Assembly (NCBI GenBank): GCA_017622815.1
Contig: JAGAQH010000001.1
Span: 17,801 to 81,800 of the forward strand
Direction: 5' to 3'
Source of the DNA: Bacteroidaceae bacterium
GTDB taxonomy: Bacteria > Bacteroidota > Bacteroidia > Bacteroidales > Bacteroidaceae
DNA length: 64,000 nt
The number at the start of each line of letters is the position of its first letter. Within the stretch, counting starts at the first letter, position 1. A program made the translations under genes and the position numbers. Shown here in pieces: positions 8,937-16,954 of the stretch. A model generated the notes under the pieces. The model saw nothing but the letters and a program-made list of their open reading frames with translations. It was not told the origin of the DNA and made no database searches.

Positions 8937-9509
8937 ATGAAAACAAGATTCATGATCATCCTGGCCGCCATGGCCTTCGTGTTCACATCATGTGGTAACA
9001 ACGCCGCCAACAATGCAGAGCAGGCACAGGAGGCACCCGCCGCCCTGGAGATTGATAACGTGCTGGCATCTGCCGACAGTCTGGTAAACACAGAGATTAC
9101 TCTGGAGGGAGTATGCACCCACACCTGCAAGCATGGCGCAACCAAGATCTTCCTTATGGGAAGCGACGACACCAAGACCATCCGTGTGGACGCCGGCAGC
9201 CTTGGTTCCTTTGACCAGAAGTGTGTCAACAGCATCGTACGCGTAAAGGGTATCCTCAAGGAGGAGCGCATTGACGAAGCCTATCTCCAGCGCTGGGAGG
9301 CTTCCGCAGCCGCCAATACCGAGGAACACCATGGCGACGGCGAGGCCGGATGCAGCACAGAAAAGGCCGCACGTGGCGAGACCGCCAACAGCACAGAGGA
9401 GCGCATTGCCGACTTCCGCCAGAAGATAGCCGCACGCAAGGAGGCCACCGGCAAGGACTACCTTTCTTTCTATTTCGTAGAAGCACTGTCTTATGAAGTT
9501 GTCGAGTAG
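8937..9509 (+). CDS. Lipoprotein with probable OB-fold (tRNA_anti-like) domain
   Basis: 190 residues. The lipoprotein signal MKTRFMIILAAMAFVFTSC is followed by an acidic, Ala-rich linker and a small beta domain: LASADSLVNTEITLEGVCTH, then ATKIFLMGSDDTKTIRV and VRVKGILKEERIDEAYLQRWEA. This pattern fits the OB-fold family found in Bacteroidota lipoproteins. A CTHTCKHG motif with two Cys and two His could bind metal or heme. A charged helical tail follows. It overlaps the next gene (PepSY-type membrane protein) by 17 bp, so the two are translationally coupled and probably work together in the envelope. The exact function is unknown. Confidence 0.75.
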   Translation: MKTRFMIILAAMAFVFTSCGNNAANNAEQAQEAPAALEIDNVLASADSLVNTEITLEGVCTHTCKHGATKIFLMGSDDTKTIRVDAGSLGSFDQKCVNSIVRVKGILKEERIDEAYLQRWEASAAANTEEHHGDGEAGCSTEKAARGETANSTEERIADFRQKIAARKEATGKDYLSFYFVEALSYEVVE

Positions 9510-10062
9510 CAAACTCCGCATCTGGCTACGCACCATCCACCGCGACCTGTCGTTCTTCTTCTCCGGGATGATACTGATATACGCCATCTCGGGCTTTGTC
9601 ATGAACCACAGAGACAGCATCAATCCGCACTACTCCGTCAGCCTCACTCACCATGTGGTGAAGGACCTGCCGGAGCAGGCCGATTTCAACAAGGATGCCG
9701 TTCTGCAACTGATGGAAACCGTGGGTGTGGAGGAGAACTACACCAAGCACTATTTCCCACGTCCCGGCCATCTGAAGGTCTTCCTAAAGGGCGGCTCTTC
9801 ACTGGAGGCAGATATACAGACGGGAAAGGTTGCCTACGAATCCCTCACGCGCCGCCCGCTGATAAGCACAATGACCACATTGCACTACAATCCCGGACGC
9901 TGGTGGACATGGTTTGCCGATGCCTTTGCCGTGTCGCTTCTCATCATCACCCTCAGCGGCCTCTTCATGATTAAGGGTCCGAAAGGCATGTGGGGACGTG
10001 GCGGCATAGAGTTCGCACTGGGCATACTACTCCCCATAATACTGCTTCTGTTCGTAAAGTAG
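9493..10062 (+). CDS. PepSY-associated TM-helix membrane protein
   Basis: 189 residues with a short cytoplasmic start (SSSKLRIWLRTIHRDLSFFFSGMILIYAISGFVMNH), a periplasmic PepSY-like domain (about 45-125), then ISTMTTLHYNPGRWWTWFADAFAVSLLIITLSGLFM and a final helix (EFALGILLPIILLLFV). The His/Trp-rich helix pattern is that of PepSY-associated TM proteins, found near iron, heme or copper systems. Its ATG sits inside the end of the OB-fold lipoprotein gene, whose CTHTCKHG motif may bind a metal. A role in metal or electron handling is inference. Confidence 0.75.
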   Translation: MKLSSSKLRIWLRTIHRDLSFFFSGMILIYAISGFVMNHRDSINPHYSVSLTHHVVKDLPEQADFNKDAVLQLMETVGVEENYTKHYFPRPGHLKVFLKGGSSLEADIQTGKVAYESLTRRPLISTMTTLHYNPGRWWTWFADAFAVSLLIITLSGLFMIKGPKGMWGRGGIEFALGILLPIILLLFVK

Positions 10063-10127
10063 AGGTAGAGTTTCACAACCGATAGAGACACACATCCCCA
10101 CACAAGGGTGTGCAAACGACATAACAC

Positions 10128-10160
10128 AATCAGGCCCCGACTCATCATCGGGGCCTGATT
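10128..10160. terminator. Bidirectional hairpin terminator
   Basis: Perfect 13-bp stem AATCAGGCCCCGA / TCGGGGCCTGATT with a 7-nt loop, between convergent genes (PepSY-type gene ending 10062 and the small HTH gene ending 10183). The flanking T-tracts are short. Confidence 0.75.
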
Positions 10161-10182
10161 GGTTTCGTAATGTTACTTCATG

Positions 10183-10362
10183 TTACTGAGCAGGAGCCCA
10201 CTTGCAACGCACGGGAGAGACGATAGCGCCTTCTTCCTTCAACTGCTTCATAGCCTTGTCCACTTCCTTGCGGTCTATTCCGCTCAGTTCTGCTATCTTG
10301 CCTGCATTCAGTGGTGTACCGGCCTCCTTCATAACGGCAAGAACCTTGTCCTTTGTTTCCAT
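10183..10362 (-). CDS. Small winged-helix-like protein (59 aa)
   Basis: On the minus strand ATG at 10362 opens a 59-codon frame ending TAA at 10185-10183. It begins [17 protein letters not shown], continues [20 protein letters not shown] and ends [22 protein letters not shown]. This is a compact winged helix-turn-helix (helix 2-turn-helix 3 = [22 protein letters not shown]), similar to small Bacteroidota regulators. It has its own good promoter at 10435-10465 and shares a bidirectional terminator. Its DNA target is unknown. It could also be a nucleoid-type or transcription-elongation accessory factor. Confidence 0.85.
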   Translation of the reverse strand: METKDKVLAVMKEAGTPLNAGKIAELSGIDRKEVDKAMKQLKEEGAIVSPVRCKWAPAQ

Positions 10363-10434
10363 AATCGTGTCTTTTATTTGTTAATAATATTCCTTGTTTG
10401 AGTCATCGGGCAGACACCCGAATTGTAACGATTG

Positions 10435-10465
10435 CAAATATACGACAATTAGGCATGCCGTACAA
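10435..10465 (-). promoter_or_regulatory. Promoter for the 59-aa HTH gene
   Basis: Read on the minus strand: GTTG, 20 bp, TATATTTG, 72 bp before the ATG at 10362. The -7 box is perfect and the -33 box is a near match to TTTG. Confidence 0.65.
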
Positions 10466-10507
10466 CTAATTTAGTTTGCTTTCAAGTATTTTAAAGAATA
10501 TTAGAGA

Positions 10508-10954
10508 TTACAGCAACACCTTTACGATGAGTTTACGCTGGGCGCCCTTGCCTACGAGGGGGGCATGTGTGTCCTCGGGATAAACGATGAGGAACTCACC
10601 AGGCTTGACCAGTGTCCATGTGGGACGCGAATAGGCGTAGAGGGCAAAGTCATTCTCTTCGTCGAAGGGTGCCTCGCTCTCTCCCACTCCAGAGATATGC
10701 TCCACTCCGATGAGTTCGGCCTGAGTGAGAGGGACATGGATGTCGATGTACTTGCGATGGGCTTCCAGTTTGGCACCGGCAACAGGAATAAGTTCGGTGT
10801 CCACCACATTGATGAAAAGACGGTTGCCGTCCAGTTCTATGCGGCCGGCAGGAACTTTGCTGAGATCGTTGGCCTTGATGTAGTCAAAGGCTTGCTTGAA
10901 CAGCGGATGCAGAGCCTCGTAGCGGGCACTGTCCTGAAGATGGGATTGTATCAT
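10508..10954 (-). CDS. YhcH/YjgK/YiaL (NanQ-like) sugar anomerase family protein
   Basis: The start at 10954 gives 148 residues (MIQSHLQDSARYEAL); an upstream frame to 11020 adds an AT-rich, unlikely leader. The family pattern is clear: AGRIELDGNRLFINV, EAHRKYIDIHVPLTQAELIGV, FDEENDFALY and FLIVYPEDTHAPLV, with the His/Asp/Glu cupin-like metal site. E. coli NanQ (YhcH) of this family opens sialic-acid rings. The same-strand sialic-acid genes at 13.1-17.9 kb make a sialate anomerase role attractive, but two unrelated genes and several repeats lie between, so cotranscription is not proven. EbgC-type beta-galactosidase partner is an alternative. Confidence 0.85.
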   Translation of the reverse strand: MIQSHLQDSARYEALHPLFKQAFDYIKANDLSKVPAGRIELDGNRLFINVVDTELIPVAGAKLEAHRKYIDIHVPLTQAELIGVEHISGVGESEAPFDEENDFALYAYSRPTWTLVKPGEFLIVYPEDTHAPLVGKGAQRKLIVKVLL

Positions 10955-11073
10955 GATTATAGGGGAAATGAAATTAGTCGGAGTAATCGGAGTGTTCAGA
11001 ATATTCGGAACCTTTGGCAAGGAACACTAAGTGCAGCGTCCTTCTAATGCGAGGATAGTTGTTGTATGTTTGC

Positions 11074-11093
11074 GGACGCTGCACGCTACGTCC
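11074..11093. repeat. 20-bp palindrome, GGACGCTGCACG variant
   Basis: GGACGCTGCACGCTACGTCC: the same GGAC-N3-GCAYGC-N3-GTCC layout as the GGACACGG copies. A half copy (GTGCAGCGTCC, 11031-11041) faces it 30 bp away. Confidence 0.75.
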
Positions 11094-11104
11094 CTGCTTT
11101 TGTT

Positions 11105-11138
11105 AATAAACGATTCGTTAATCATTAATCGTTAATCG
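11105..11138. repeat. Short tandem array after the sstT stop
   Basis: Copies of (C/G)TTAATC(A/G) with a period of about 8 bp (CGTTAATCATTAATCG, then TTAATCGTT), immediately beyond the sstT stop codon on its 3' side. Confidence 0.65.
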
Positions 11139-11139
11139 T

Positions 11140-12366
11140 TCAACCATTCCTCTTCCTCTCGTACATCTCTGCCGTAGCAGTGAAGAGGACATCGGCACTG
11201 GAGTTGAGGGCGGTCTCCAAAGAGTCCTGCACCACTCCGATGATAAAGCCTACGGCTACCACCTGCATGGCGATGTCATTACTTATGCCGAAGAGAGAGC
11301 ATGCCATGGGGATAAGCAACAGGGAACCACCTGCGACACCGGATGCCCCGCATGCGCCCAACGTGGCAATGATACTGAGCACAAGGGCACTGGCTAACGA
11401 TACCTCAAGACCAATGGTATGACATGTGGAAAGGGTCATTACGGTGATAGTGACCGCGGCTCCGTTCATGTTGACGGTACTGCCCAGGGGGATGCTGACG
11501 GAATAGAAGTCCTCATCCAATCCAAGGCGCTTGCACAGGGCCATATTCACAGGAATATTGGCGGCAGAAGAACGTGTGAAGAAGGCACTGACGGCACTCT
11601 CGCGCAGACACTGGAACACAAGAGGGTATGGATTGCGTCGAAGCATGACGGCTACGATGATGGGATTGAGCACCAAGGCTACCGTGAGCATGCATCCCAC
11701 AAGGAGCAGAAGCAGGCGGCCATAGGTGGTGAAGATTTCCAAACCGCTTTCTGATACGGTGGTAAATACCAAACCCATAATACCAAAGGGTGCACATTGG
11801 ATGACCCAACGGACAACCATGGATATGCACTCTGCCCACTCGTGCAGGATGTCCACGGTGCGGGGTGATGCAACCTTTTTCAGGGCAAGACCGATGATAA
11901 TGGCCCAAAGCAGGATGCTCAGGTAGTTGGCTTCCGCAATAGCACGTAGAGGATTGCTCATCAGATTGGACGCTATGGTACCAAAGACATTGGACAGTTC
12001 CTGTGGTGCCTGATTCTCGGCAGCCGACATGCCAGACAGTATCATCTCTACGGGGAAGTAACGACTTGCCAACACTGCCAGTACCGCCGCAAATAAGGTG
12101 CTGAGCATGTAAAGTGCAACAACGTTGCGAAAACGTCCACCAAGTCCATTACCGGCCTTGGAAACAGACGACACCACAAGCACCGCCACAAGGACAGGGG
12201 CAATGGCCTTGAGTGCACCGACAAAGAGTACACCAAGAATACCAATAAACTGAGCCTGGGGAAGGAACAATGCCAAAAGTGTGCCACATACTATACCAAT
12301 AAGTATGCGCGACATAAGGTTTAGTCTCTGCCATGCAGAAAGCAGGGGAAGAATGAGATGTTTCAT
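11140..12366 (-). CDS. sstT: Serine/threonine Na+ symporter SstT
   Basis: 408-residue inner-membrane symporter of the dicarboxylate/amino-acid:cation family that imports serine and threonine with sodium. Features: N-terminal RLNLMSRILIGIVCGTLLALFLP, about nine hydrophobic segments, the serine-rich re-entrant loop AFFTRSSAANIPVNMALC, the NMNGAAVTITVMTLS motif (sodium site) and the GACGASGVAGGSLLLIPMACSLFGI loop. Length agrees with E. coli SstT (414 aa). It lies 62 bp downstream of the nitroreductase gene on the same strand, separated by a C/G-rich repeat. Confidence 0.96.
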   Translation of the reverse strand: MKHLILPLLSAWQRLNLMSRILIGIVCGTLLALFLPQAQFIGILGVLFVGALKAIAPVLVAVLVVSSVSKAGNGLGGRFRNVVALYMLSTLFAAVLAVLASRYFPVEMILSGMSAAENQAPQELSNVFGTIASNLMSNPLRAIAEANYLSILLWAIIIGLALKKVASPRTVDILHEWAECISMVVRWVIQCAPFGIMGLVFTTVSESGLEIFTTYGRLLLLLVGCMLTVALVLNPIIVAVMLRRNPYPLVFQCLRESAVSAFFTRSSAANIPVNMALCKRLGLDEDFYSVSIPLGSTVNMNGAAVTITVMTLSTCHTIGLEVSLASALVLSIIATLGACGASGVAGGSLLLIPMACSLFGISNDIAMQVVAVGFIIGVVQDSLETALNSSADVLFTATAEMYERKRNG

Positions 12367-12375
12367 GGTAAAACG

Positions 12376-12425
12376 GCAAGCGCCACTCCCTTTGCCCCTC
12401 CCTGTATGGAGGGGCCGGGGGTGGG
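12376..12425. repeat. C/G-rich dispersed intergenic repeat
   Basis: Contains CCCCTCCCTGTATGGAGGGG (a 7-bp arm hairpin) between C-rich and G-rich flanks. Related units lie at about 27337, 27785, 27910, 32463, 32580, 46598 and 46755, always in or at the edge of intergenic gaps. Confidence 0.7.
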
Positions 12426-12428
12426 TCC

Positions 12429-13055
12429 TTATTCTACAAATCTATATTTCTGCTTGTCACGAGGCTTGGCATCGGGTGCCTCGTCGGCATAACCGAAACC
12501 TACACAAAGACTGAGTTCATAGCCCTCGGAGAAACCGAGTTTGTCCACCAAGGGCTTGCACAAGTCGTTGTCCGTGAGGAAACGTACAGGACTGCCCAGA
12601 CAGATGGAGCCCACGCCCATGCTCCATGCAGAGAGCATCATGTTCTCGGCCATAAGGCCACAATCGTAGGCAGAGAAGTCGTAGGACAGGTCGCGTGCTA
12701 TGAACACCATCACGGGTGCGCCACGGAAGCAGTCCTTGGCCATAGGTATCTGGGGATGTGCCTCGCCCATGGCCTTGCTCATTTCGGCAAGGAGTTCGGG
12801 ATTGTCCACCACGCGTATTTCCCACGACTGCTTGTTCTGTCCGTTGGGGGCATTGATACCGCAATCCAGTATCTGTGTCATCACCTCGCGAGGTACAACC
12901 TGATCCTTGTACTTACGGATGCTGCGACGTGCCATGATGGTCTCCACCACCTGGTTCTTGTCCTCTTTTGTGTCTGCCATTTCCTTGTTATCTTGAGGGG
13001 TGCATGCCATGAGCATTGCCATGAGGGCGGCACCGAAAAGAATATTTATCTTCAT
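12429..13055 (-). CDS. Nitroreductase-family lipoprotein
   Basis: The start at 13055 gives 208 residues with a lipoprotein signal (MKINILFGAALMAMLMAC). A longer frame reaches 13124 but crosses repeat DNA. The mature part is an FMN-dependent nitroreductase fold: TIMARRSIRKYKDQ (FMN phosphate-binding Arg-Ser-Arg), DCGINAPNGQNKQSWEIRVV, MAENMMLSAWSMGVGSICLG and VGFGYADEAP. The enzyme should reduce quinones, nitro compounds or related acceptors with NAD(P)H. A membrane-anchored, exported nitroreductase is unusual because NAD(P)H is cytoplasmic, though this form occurs in Bacteroidota. It lies between the sialic-acid genes and sstT. Confidence 0.85.
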   Translation of the reverse strand: MKINILFGAALMAMLMACTPQDNKEMADTKEDKNQVVETIMARRSIRKYKDQVVPREVMTQILDCGINAPNGQNKQSWEIRVVDNPELLAEMSKAMGEAHPQIPMAKDCFRGAPVMVFIARDLSYDFSAYDCGLMAENMMLSAWSMGVGSICLGSPVRFLTDNDLCKPLVDKLGFSEGYELSLCVGFGYADEAPDAKPRDKQKYRFVE

Positions 13056-13072
13056 CATTAATGTTTTTAAAA

Positions 13073-13133
13073 GGACGCTGCACGCAGCGTCCACTTTGTA
13101 ATTGTTTTCATTCGGACACGGCATGCCGTGTCC
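13073..13133. repeat. Two 20-bp palindromes in tandem
   Basis: GGACGCTGCACGCAGCGTCC at 13073-13092 and GGACACGGCATGCCGTGTCC at 13114-13133 (followed by CTACC). They have the same layout but different, internally complementary arms, so both base-paired forms of the family occur side by side. Confidence 0.85.
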
Positions 13134-13155
13134 CTACCATAGCTCACCGTTAACG

Positions 13156-14334
13156 TTAATCATGCTTCTCCGCTATGCGCTCGAGCGACTGGTAAACCTG
13201 CATGAGGCCACGGGGCACATGGAAGCATCCCTTCCACTTGCCGCCCTTGAGGGTGAGGAGCACTTCGCCCTGACGGTTGAGATAGCCGAACCATTCGGGA
13301 TGCTCGGGATCCATGAAGTGGCTCCACACATAGTCGTGTATGCGCTCGAACCATGCCAGACACTCGGCGTTGCCGGTCAGTTCGTAGCCCTTGATCATGG
13401 TGATGAGAGTCTCGATGTGTACCCACCACAACTTCTGGTCCCACTCCAACTGCTGGAGAGGACGTCCAAGACGGTCCATGAAGTAGAAGATACCGCCATA
13501 CTGCTTGTCCCAACCATACTCTGCCTCAGCCAGGGCTATCTTCACGGCCTTCTCTATAAGTGCCTGGTCGCCCAGACGCTTGCCGAGATCCATGATGAAC
13601 CACATGGCTTCGATGGCATGACCGGGATTGAGCAGACGGCCGTCCATGCAATCCACAAGTTCGTTGTCCGTGCCAAGATGCTCGACAATCAGTCCAAGTT
13701 CGGGACGGTAGAAGACGTCCATCACCTCGTGCACACAGGTCTCTATGGTCTTGTCCAGGAAGTCCTTGTCGAGCAGGGGCTCAATCTCCAGAGCCACGTT
13801 GCACAGAATCATGGGCAGAGCAAAACTCTTCAGCGAGCGTGCGCCTGGAGCCGCCTTGGACCAACGGCCCTTGGGATTGTCCACCTTGGAGAGGACTATG
13901 TCAAAGGTCTTCTTGGCTATATCGGCATACTCCTGGTTGCCGGTGGCGATGGACAACTGGCCGAAGGCTATGACAGCAAAGGTATAGGAGAAAATGTTGT
14001 AGGGCTCCACCAGAGGATGTCCCTCGCGGTCAAGGGCAAAGTACCAGTTAAGGTTGCCGTCGTGACCGTACTTCTTCAGGAACTCGGCACCCTGTATGGC
14101 GGCATCCAGCCATTCCTGACGCTTCTCTACCTTATTATATAATGTGGAAAGCATCCACACCTCACGACCCTGAAGCCAGATGAACTTGTCTGTGTCGAAC
14201 ACTTCACCGTCACGTTCCAGACATGTGAAGTAACCACCGAACTCCTTGTCAATGCTCTTATCCATCCAGAAGGGCATTACCCTGTCCAGGAGTTCTGACT
14301 TGTATTGCTGGGCAAGTTGTTTGAAATCTATCAT
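13156..14334 (-). CDS. AGE-family N-acylglucosamine 2-epimerase
   Basis: The start at 14334 gives 392 residues (MIDFKQLAQQYKSELLDRV); a frame to 14394 adds an unlikely leader. It is an (alpha/alpha)6-barrel epimerase: GGYFTCLERDGEV, KFIWLQGREVWMLSTLYN, WYFALDREGHPL, RLLNPGHAIEAMWFIMDLG and GKWKGCFHVPRGLMQVY, with the His residues of the catalytic centre. In this context it should convert ManNAc from the sialate lyase to GlcNAc, the same job as Bacteroides NanE. Cellobiose 2-epimerase relatives are similar, so the operon decides the assignment. It lies 72 bp after the Kelch-symporter fusion. Confidence 0.88.
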   Translation of the reverse strand: MIDFKQLAQQYKSELLDRVMPFWMDKSIDKEFGGYFTCLERDGEVFDTDKFIWLQGREVWMLSTLYNKVEKRQEWLDAAIQGAEFLKKYGHDGNLNWYFALDREGHPLVEPYNIFSYTFAVIAFGQLSIATGNQEYADIAKKTFDIVLSKVDNPKGRWSKAAPGARSLKSFALPMILCNVALEIEPLLDKDFLDKTIETCVHEVMDVFYRPELGLIVEHLGTDNELVDCMDGRLLNPGHAIEAMWFIMDLGKRLGDQALIEKAVKIALAEAEYGWDKQYGGIFYFMDRLGRPLQQLEWDQKLWWVHIETLITMIKGYELTGNAECLAWFERIHDYVWSHFMDPEHPEWFGYLNRQGEVLLTLKGGKWKGCFHVPRGLMQVYQSLERIAEKHD

Positions 14335-14406
14335 ATTCTTTATGTTTTTGTGAATGTTAAGGGTGCCTATAGTCGCTGTCGTTCCTATAGGCACCGTGAA
14401 ATAATC

Positions 14407-16938
14407 TTATTTACTACTCTTCAGGTACGAACCGATGGAGAGCAGCCATGCCACGATTACGGAAACCACGATACCTGTGGCACCGAACAGGAAGAGGTTG
14501 GCATCTGTACATTCGCTCATCCAGAACACCACAGCCTCACCTGCCACGAAACCTATGAGTGCGGCATAGCCCTTGACACGCTTCATGAAGACTGCCATGA
14601 AGAAGAGGCCGCCCAAACCGCTGGTCAGCAGGCCCAAGGCGCTATTGAAGAAGTCGAGGAAAGACTGCACGTTCCATGTGGCCATGAAGAGTGCCAAAAC
14701 CAGACCTATCAAACCGCTCAGCATGGAACTCCATCGTGCCACACCCAACAACTGATGGTCGGTGGTGCTGGGGCGGAAGCGCTTCCAGAAGTCTATGGAG
14801 AATGCCGTGGACACACTGTTGATATTGCTGGAGATGGTGCTCATGGTGGCCGCAAAGATGGCCGCAATGAGCATACCGGCAATACCGGCAGGCATCTGAC
14901 TCATCATGAAGAAGGGGAAGATGGCATCGGACTGACCCATGGTTACGTCCAACTCGGTGGGGTGTGTCTTGTAGAACGTGTACAGACCTGTACCTATCAT
15001 GTAGAAGGCAACAGAGACGAACACGCTCATAAGGCCGTTCACCAAAATGCCACGACCGGCTGATTTCTCGTCGGGGGTGGTCATGAAACGCTGGATCACC
15101 GTCTGGTCAGAGGTGTAGGAGATAAGGTTGTTGGCCAAACCTCCGATGATGATAACCCACCATGTGGCCTGCGACCACGAGTTGCTCCAATCGAAGAGGC
15201 GCAACTTGTCGTTCTCCAGTGCTATGTCTATGCATCCCGTCACACCGCCTTCGGTGTTCACGGCCAGGTATATTACGGCAAAGATGGCACCGCCCACCAG
15301 AATAAGGCCCTGCACCACATCGCCCCAGATAACGGCTTCCACACCGCCCATGGTGCAATAGACGATGGTGATAAGTCCCATGAGCACGATGCACAGGTAG
15401 ATGTCAATACCCGTTACCGCAGTCAGGGCCAGCGAAGGCAGATAAAGCACCATGGCCATGCGCACTATCATGAACACGCAGAAGAGGAACGATGCCAGCA
15501 GACGTGTGGCCAGATTGAAGCGTTGCTCCAATACCTCATAGGCACTGGTGACGTTCAGTTTGCGGAAATAGGGAAGATAGTACTTTATTACGGGGAAACT
15601 GATAAGCAGTATCATCCACAACATGGGATAGTACGTCCAGTCGGTGGTATATGCCTTGGCAGGGATGGTCATGTAGGTGATGGCCGAAAGCATGGTGGCA
15701 TAGATGCTGATACCTGCCGCCCACCAGGGTATGCGTCCGCCTCCCTTGAAGAAATCGTCGGCACCCTTTTCCTTACGCATGAAATAGAAGCCCATGCCAA
15801 GCATGGCCAGAAGGTAGATGGCAAGCACTGTCCAGTTGAGCCAGCCGAAGTTCTTCTCGTTGGTCAACTCCACGTGTGTCACGTCGGCACTGCGCACACC
15901 GGGCATCAGTTCGCCACCGCTATAACTCCAGCCTTTGCCGCCCACTTCGGGAGTGAGGCATGCACCTGCCCTTGCCAGGAGACTGTCGCCGGGGAGCAGG
16001 CCCCAGGCATCGGTGATGGTGTGATAGGTGAGCACATCCTTGCGGAAACGATACCATTCGGGGGTGTGGCGCAGATAGAGACTGTCCTGACGACCCTGTA
16101 TGGCACTGAGGAAAATTTCATAGTCGACACCACCGAAGAATGCCACATGGCTGTATCCGATGGACGTACAGGTACTGCCCACTATGGCCTGACGGCAGAG
16201 TTCACGTCCGCCGTCTTGGGTATTGTCCACCCATACGGATGCCGGTGCGGTACGCTTCCACTGGGACGCGGAAGCATTGCCCTTCTTCAGTTCGCTGACA
16301 GGCATGTACACGGCATCGGTGTGCACCGCCGGCGCCAACCCCAGGGAATCAATCTTCGGCTGATAGCCACCGAAGACAAACAGGCAATAGCCGGATGCGG
16401 TGTTCTGCACGGCCACACATGGCTGCAGACGGCACTCGTCGGGCAAGGTGGCAGCCAATGTCCATTCCTTGGCATCGCCTGGATATTGCAGAGAGTACAC
16501 CTCCTTGTTGGGCACGCCGAAACATTGTCCGCCTGCCACCCAGATGGTTCCGTCGTGATAGGTGGCCGCAAAGTTGTCAAGTGCCTTTGGCAGATAGGGG
16601 ATGGGGGAAATCTTGGCGTCTACGGCATTGTGGAAGACGCACTCGCTGAATGCCCCCATGGCATCCATACCTCCCATGTAGACGGCACCTCCGGGAACCT
16701 GCACACTGGCGCCATAGGCTCTGGGGTGATATACCTTCTGCCCGCCATCGGCACAGGGCACGTCGGGGAAGTTGCATCCGCCGGTAATCATCAGTTTGTC
16801 CATAATCCAACCTGCATAGTGGCCGGATACGGCTTGCTTCATGGGAATACCGGTGGGGGTGACGACAACACGGTTCTGTCCCATGCTAAGCAAGGGACAG
16901 AGCACTAATAACATTAACAGATATTTCTTCATCTTCAC
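14407..16938 (-). CDS. Kelch-repeat mutarotase (NanM-like) fused to a sodium:sialate symporter (NanT-like)
   Basis: 843 residues. A signal peptide (MKMKKYLLMLLVLCPLLSMGQ) leads into Kelch repeats up to about residue 355: AGWIMDKLMITGGCNFPD, RAYGASVQVPGGAVYMGGMD, TIWVAGGQCFG and CLFVFGGYQ. This matches NanM, the N-acetylneuraminate mutarotase. From about 366 (NWTVLAIYLLAMLGMGFYFM) a full SSS-family transporter follows, with GGGRIPWWAAGISIYATMLS and FAATMSTISSNINSVSTAF near the sodium site. One polypeptide could therefore equilibrate sialic-acid anomers outside the membrane and import the sugar. It lies 16 bp after the lyase gene in the same operon. The transport substrate is inferred from context. 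Confidence 0.9.
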   Translation of the reverse strand: MKMKKYLLMLLVLCPLLSMGQNRVVVTPTGIPMKQAVSGHYAGWIMDKLMITGGCNFPDVPCADGGQKVYHPRAYGASVQVPGGAVYMGGMDAMGAFSECVFHNAVDAKISPIPYLPKALDNFAATYHDGTIWVAGGQCFGVPNKEVYSLQYPGDAKEWTLAATLPDECRLQPCVAVQNTASGYCLFVFGGYQPKIDSLGLAPAVHTDAVYMPVSELKKGNASASQWKRTAPASVWVDNTQDGGRELCRQAIVGSTCTSIGYSHVAFFGGVDYEIFLSAIQGRQDSLYLRHTPEWYRFRKDVLTYHTITDAWGLLPGDSLLARAGACLTPEVGGKGWSYSGGELMPGVRSADVTHVELTNEKNFGWLNWTVLAIYLLAMLGMGFYFMRKEKGADDFFKGGGRIPWWAAGISIYATMLSAITYMTIPAKAYTTDWTYYPMLWMILLISFPVIKYYLPYFRKLNVTSAYEVLEQRFNLATRLLASFLFCVFMIVRMAMVLYLPSLALTAVTGIDIYLCIVLMGLITIVYCTMGGVEAVIWGDVVQGLILVGGAIFAVIYLAVNTEGGVTGCIDIALENDKLRLFDWSNSWSQATWWVIIIGGLANNLISYTSDQTVIQRFMTTPDEKSAGRGILVNGLMSVFVSVAFYMIGTGLYTFYKTHPTELDVTMGQSDAIFPFFMMSQMPAGIAGMLIAAIFAATMSTISSNINSVSTAFSIDFWKRFRPSTTDHQLLGVARWSSMLSGLIGLVLALFMATWNVQSFLDFFNSALGLLTSGLGGLFFMAVFMKRVKGYAALIGFVAGEAVVFWMSECTDANLFLFGATGIVVSVIVAWLLSIGSYLKSSK

Positions 16939-16954
16939 TCAGGGGCAAGGAGGC

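Noticed and set aside
15523-16908. 461-codon plus-strand frame across the Kelch-symporter gene
   Set aside because: Antisense shadow of a gene with clear Kelch and SSS features.
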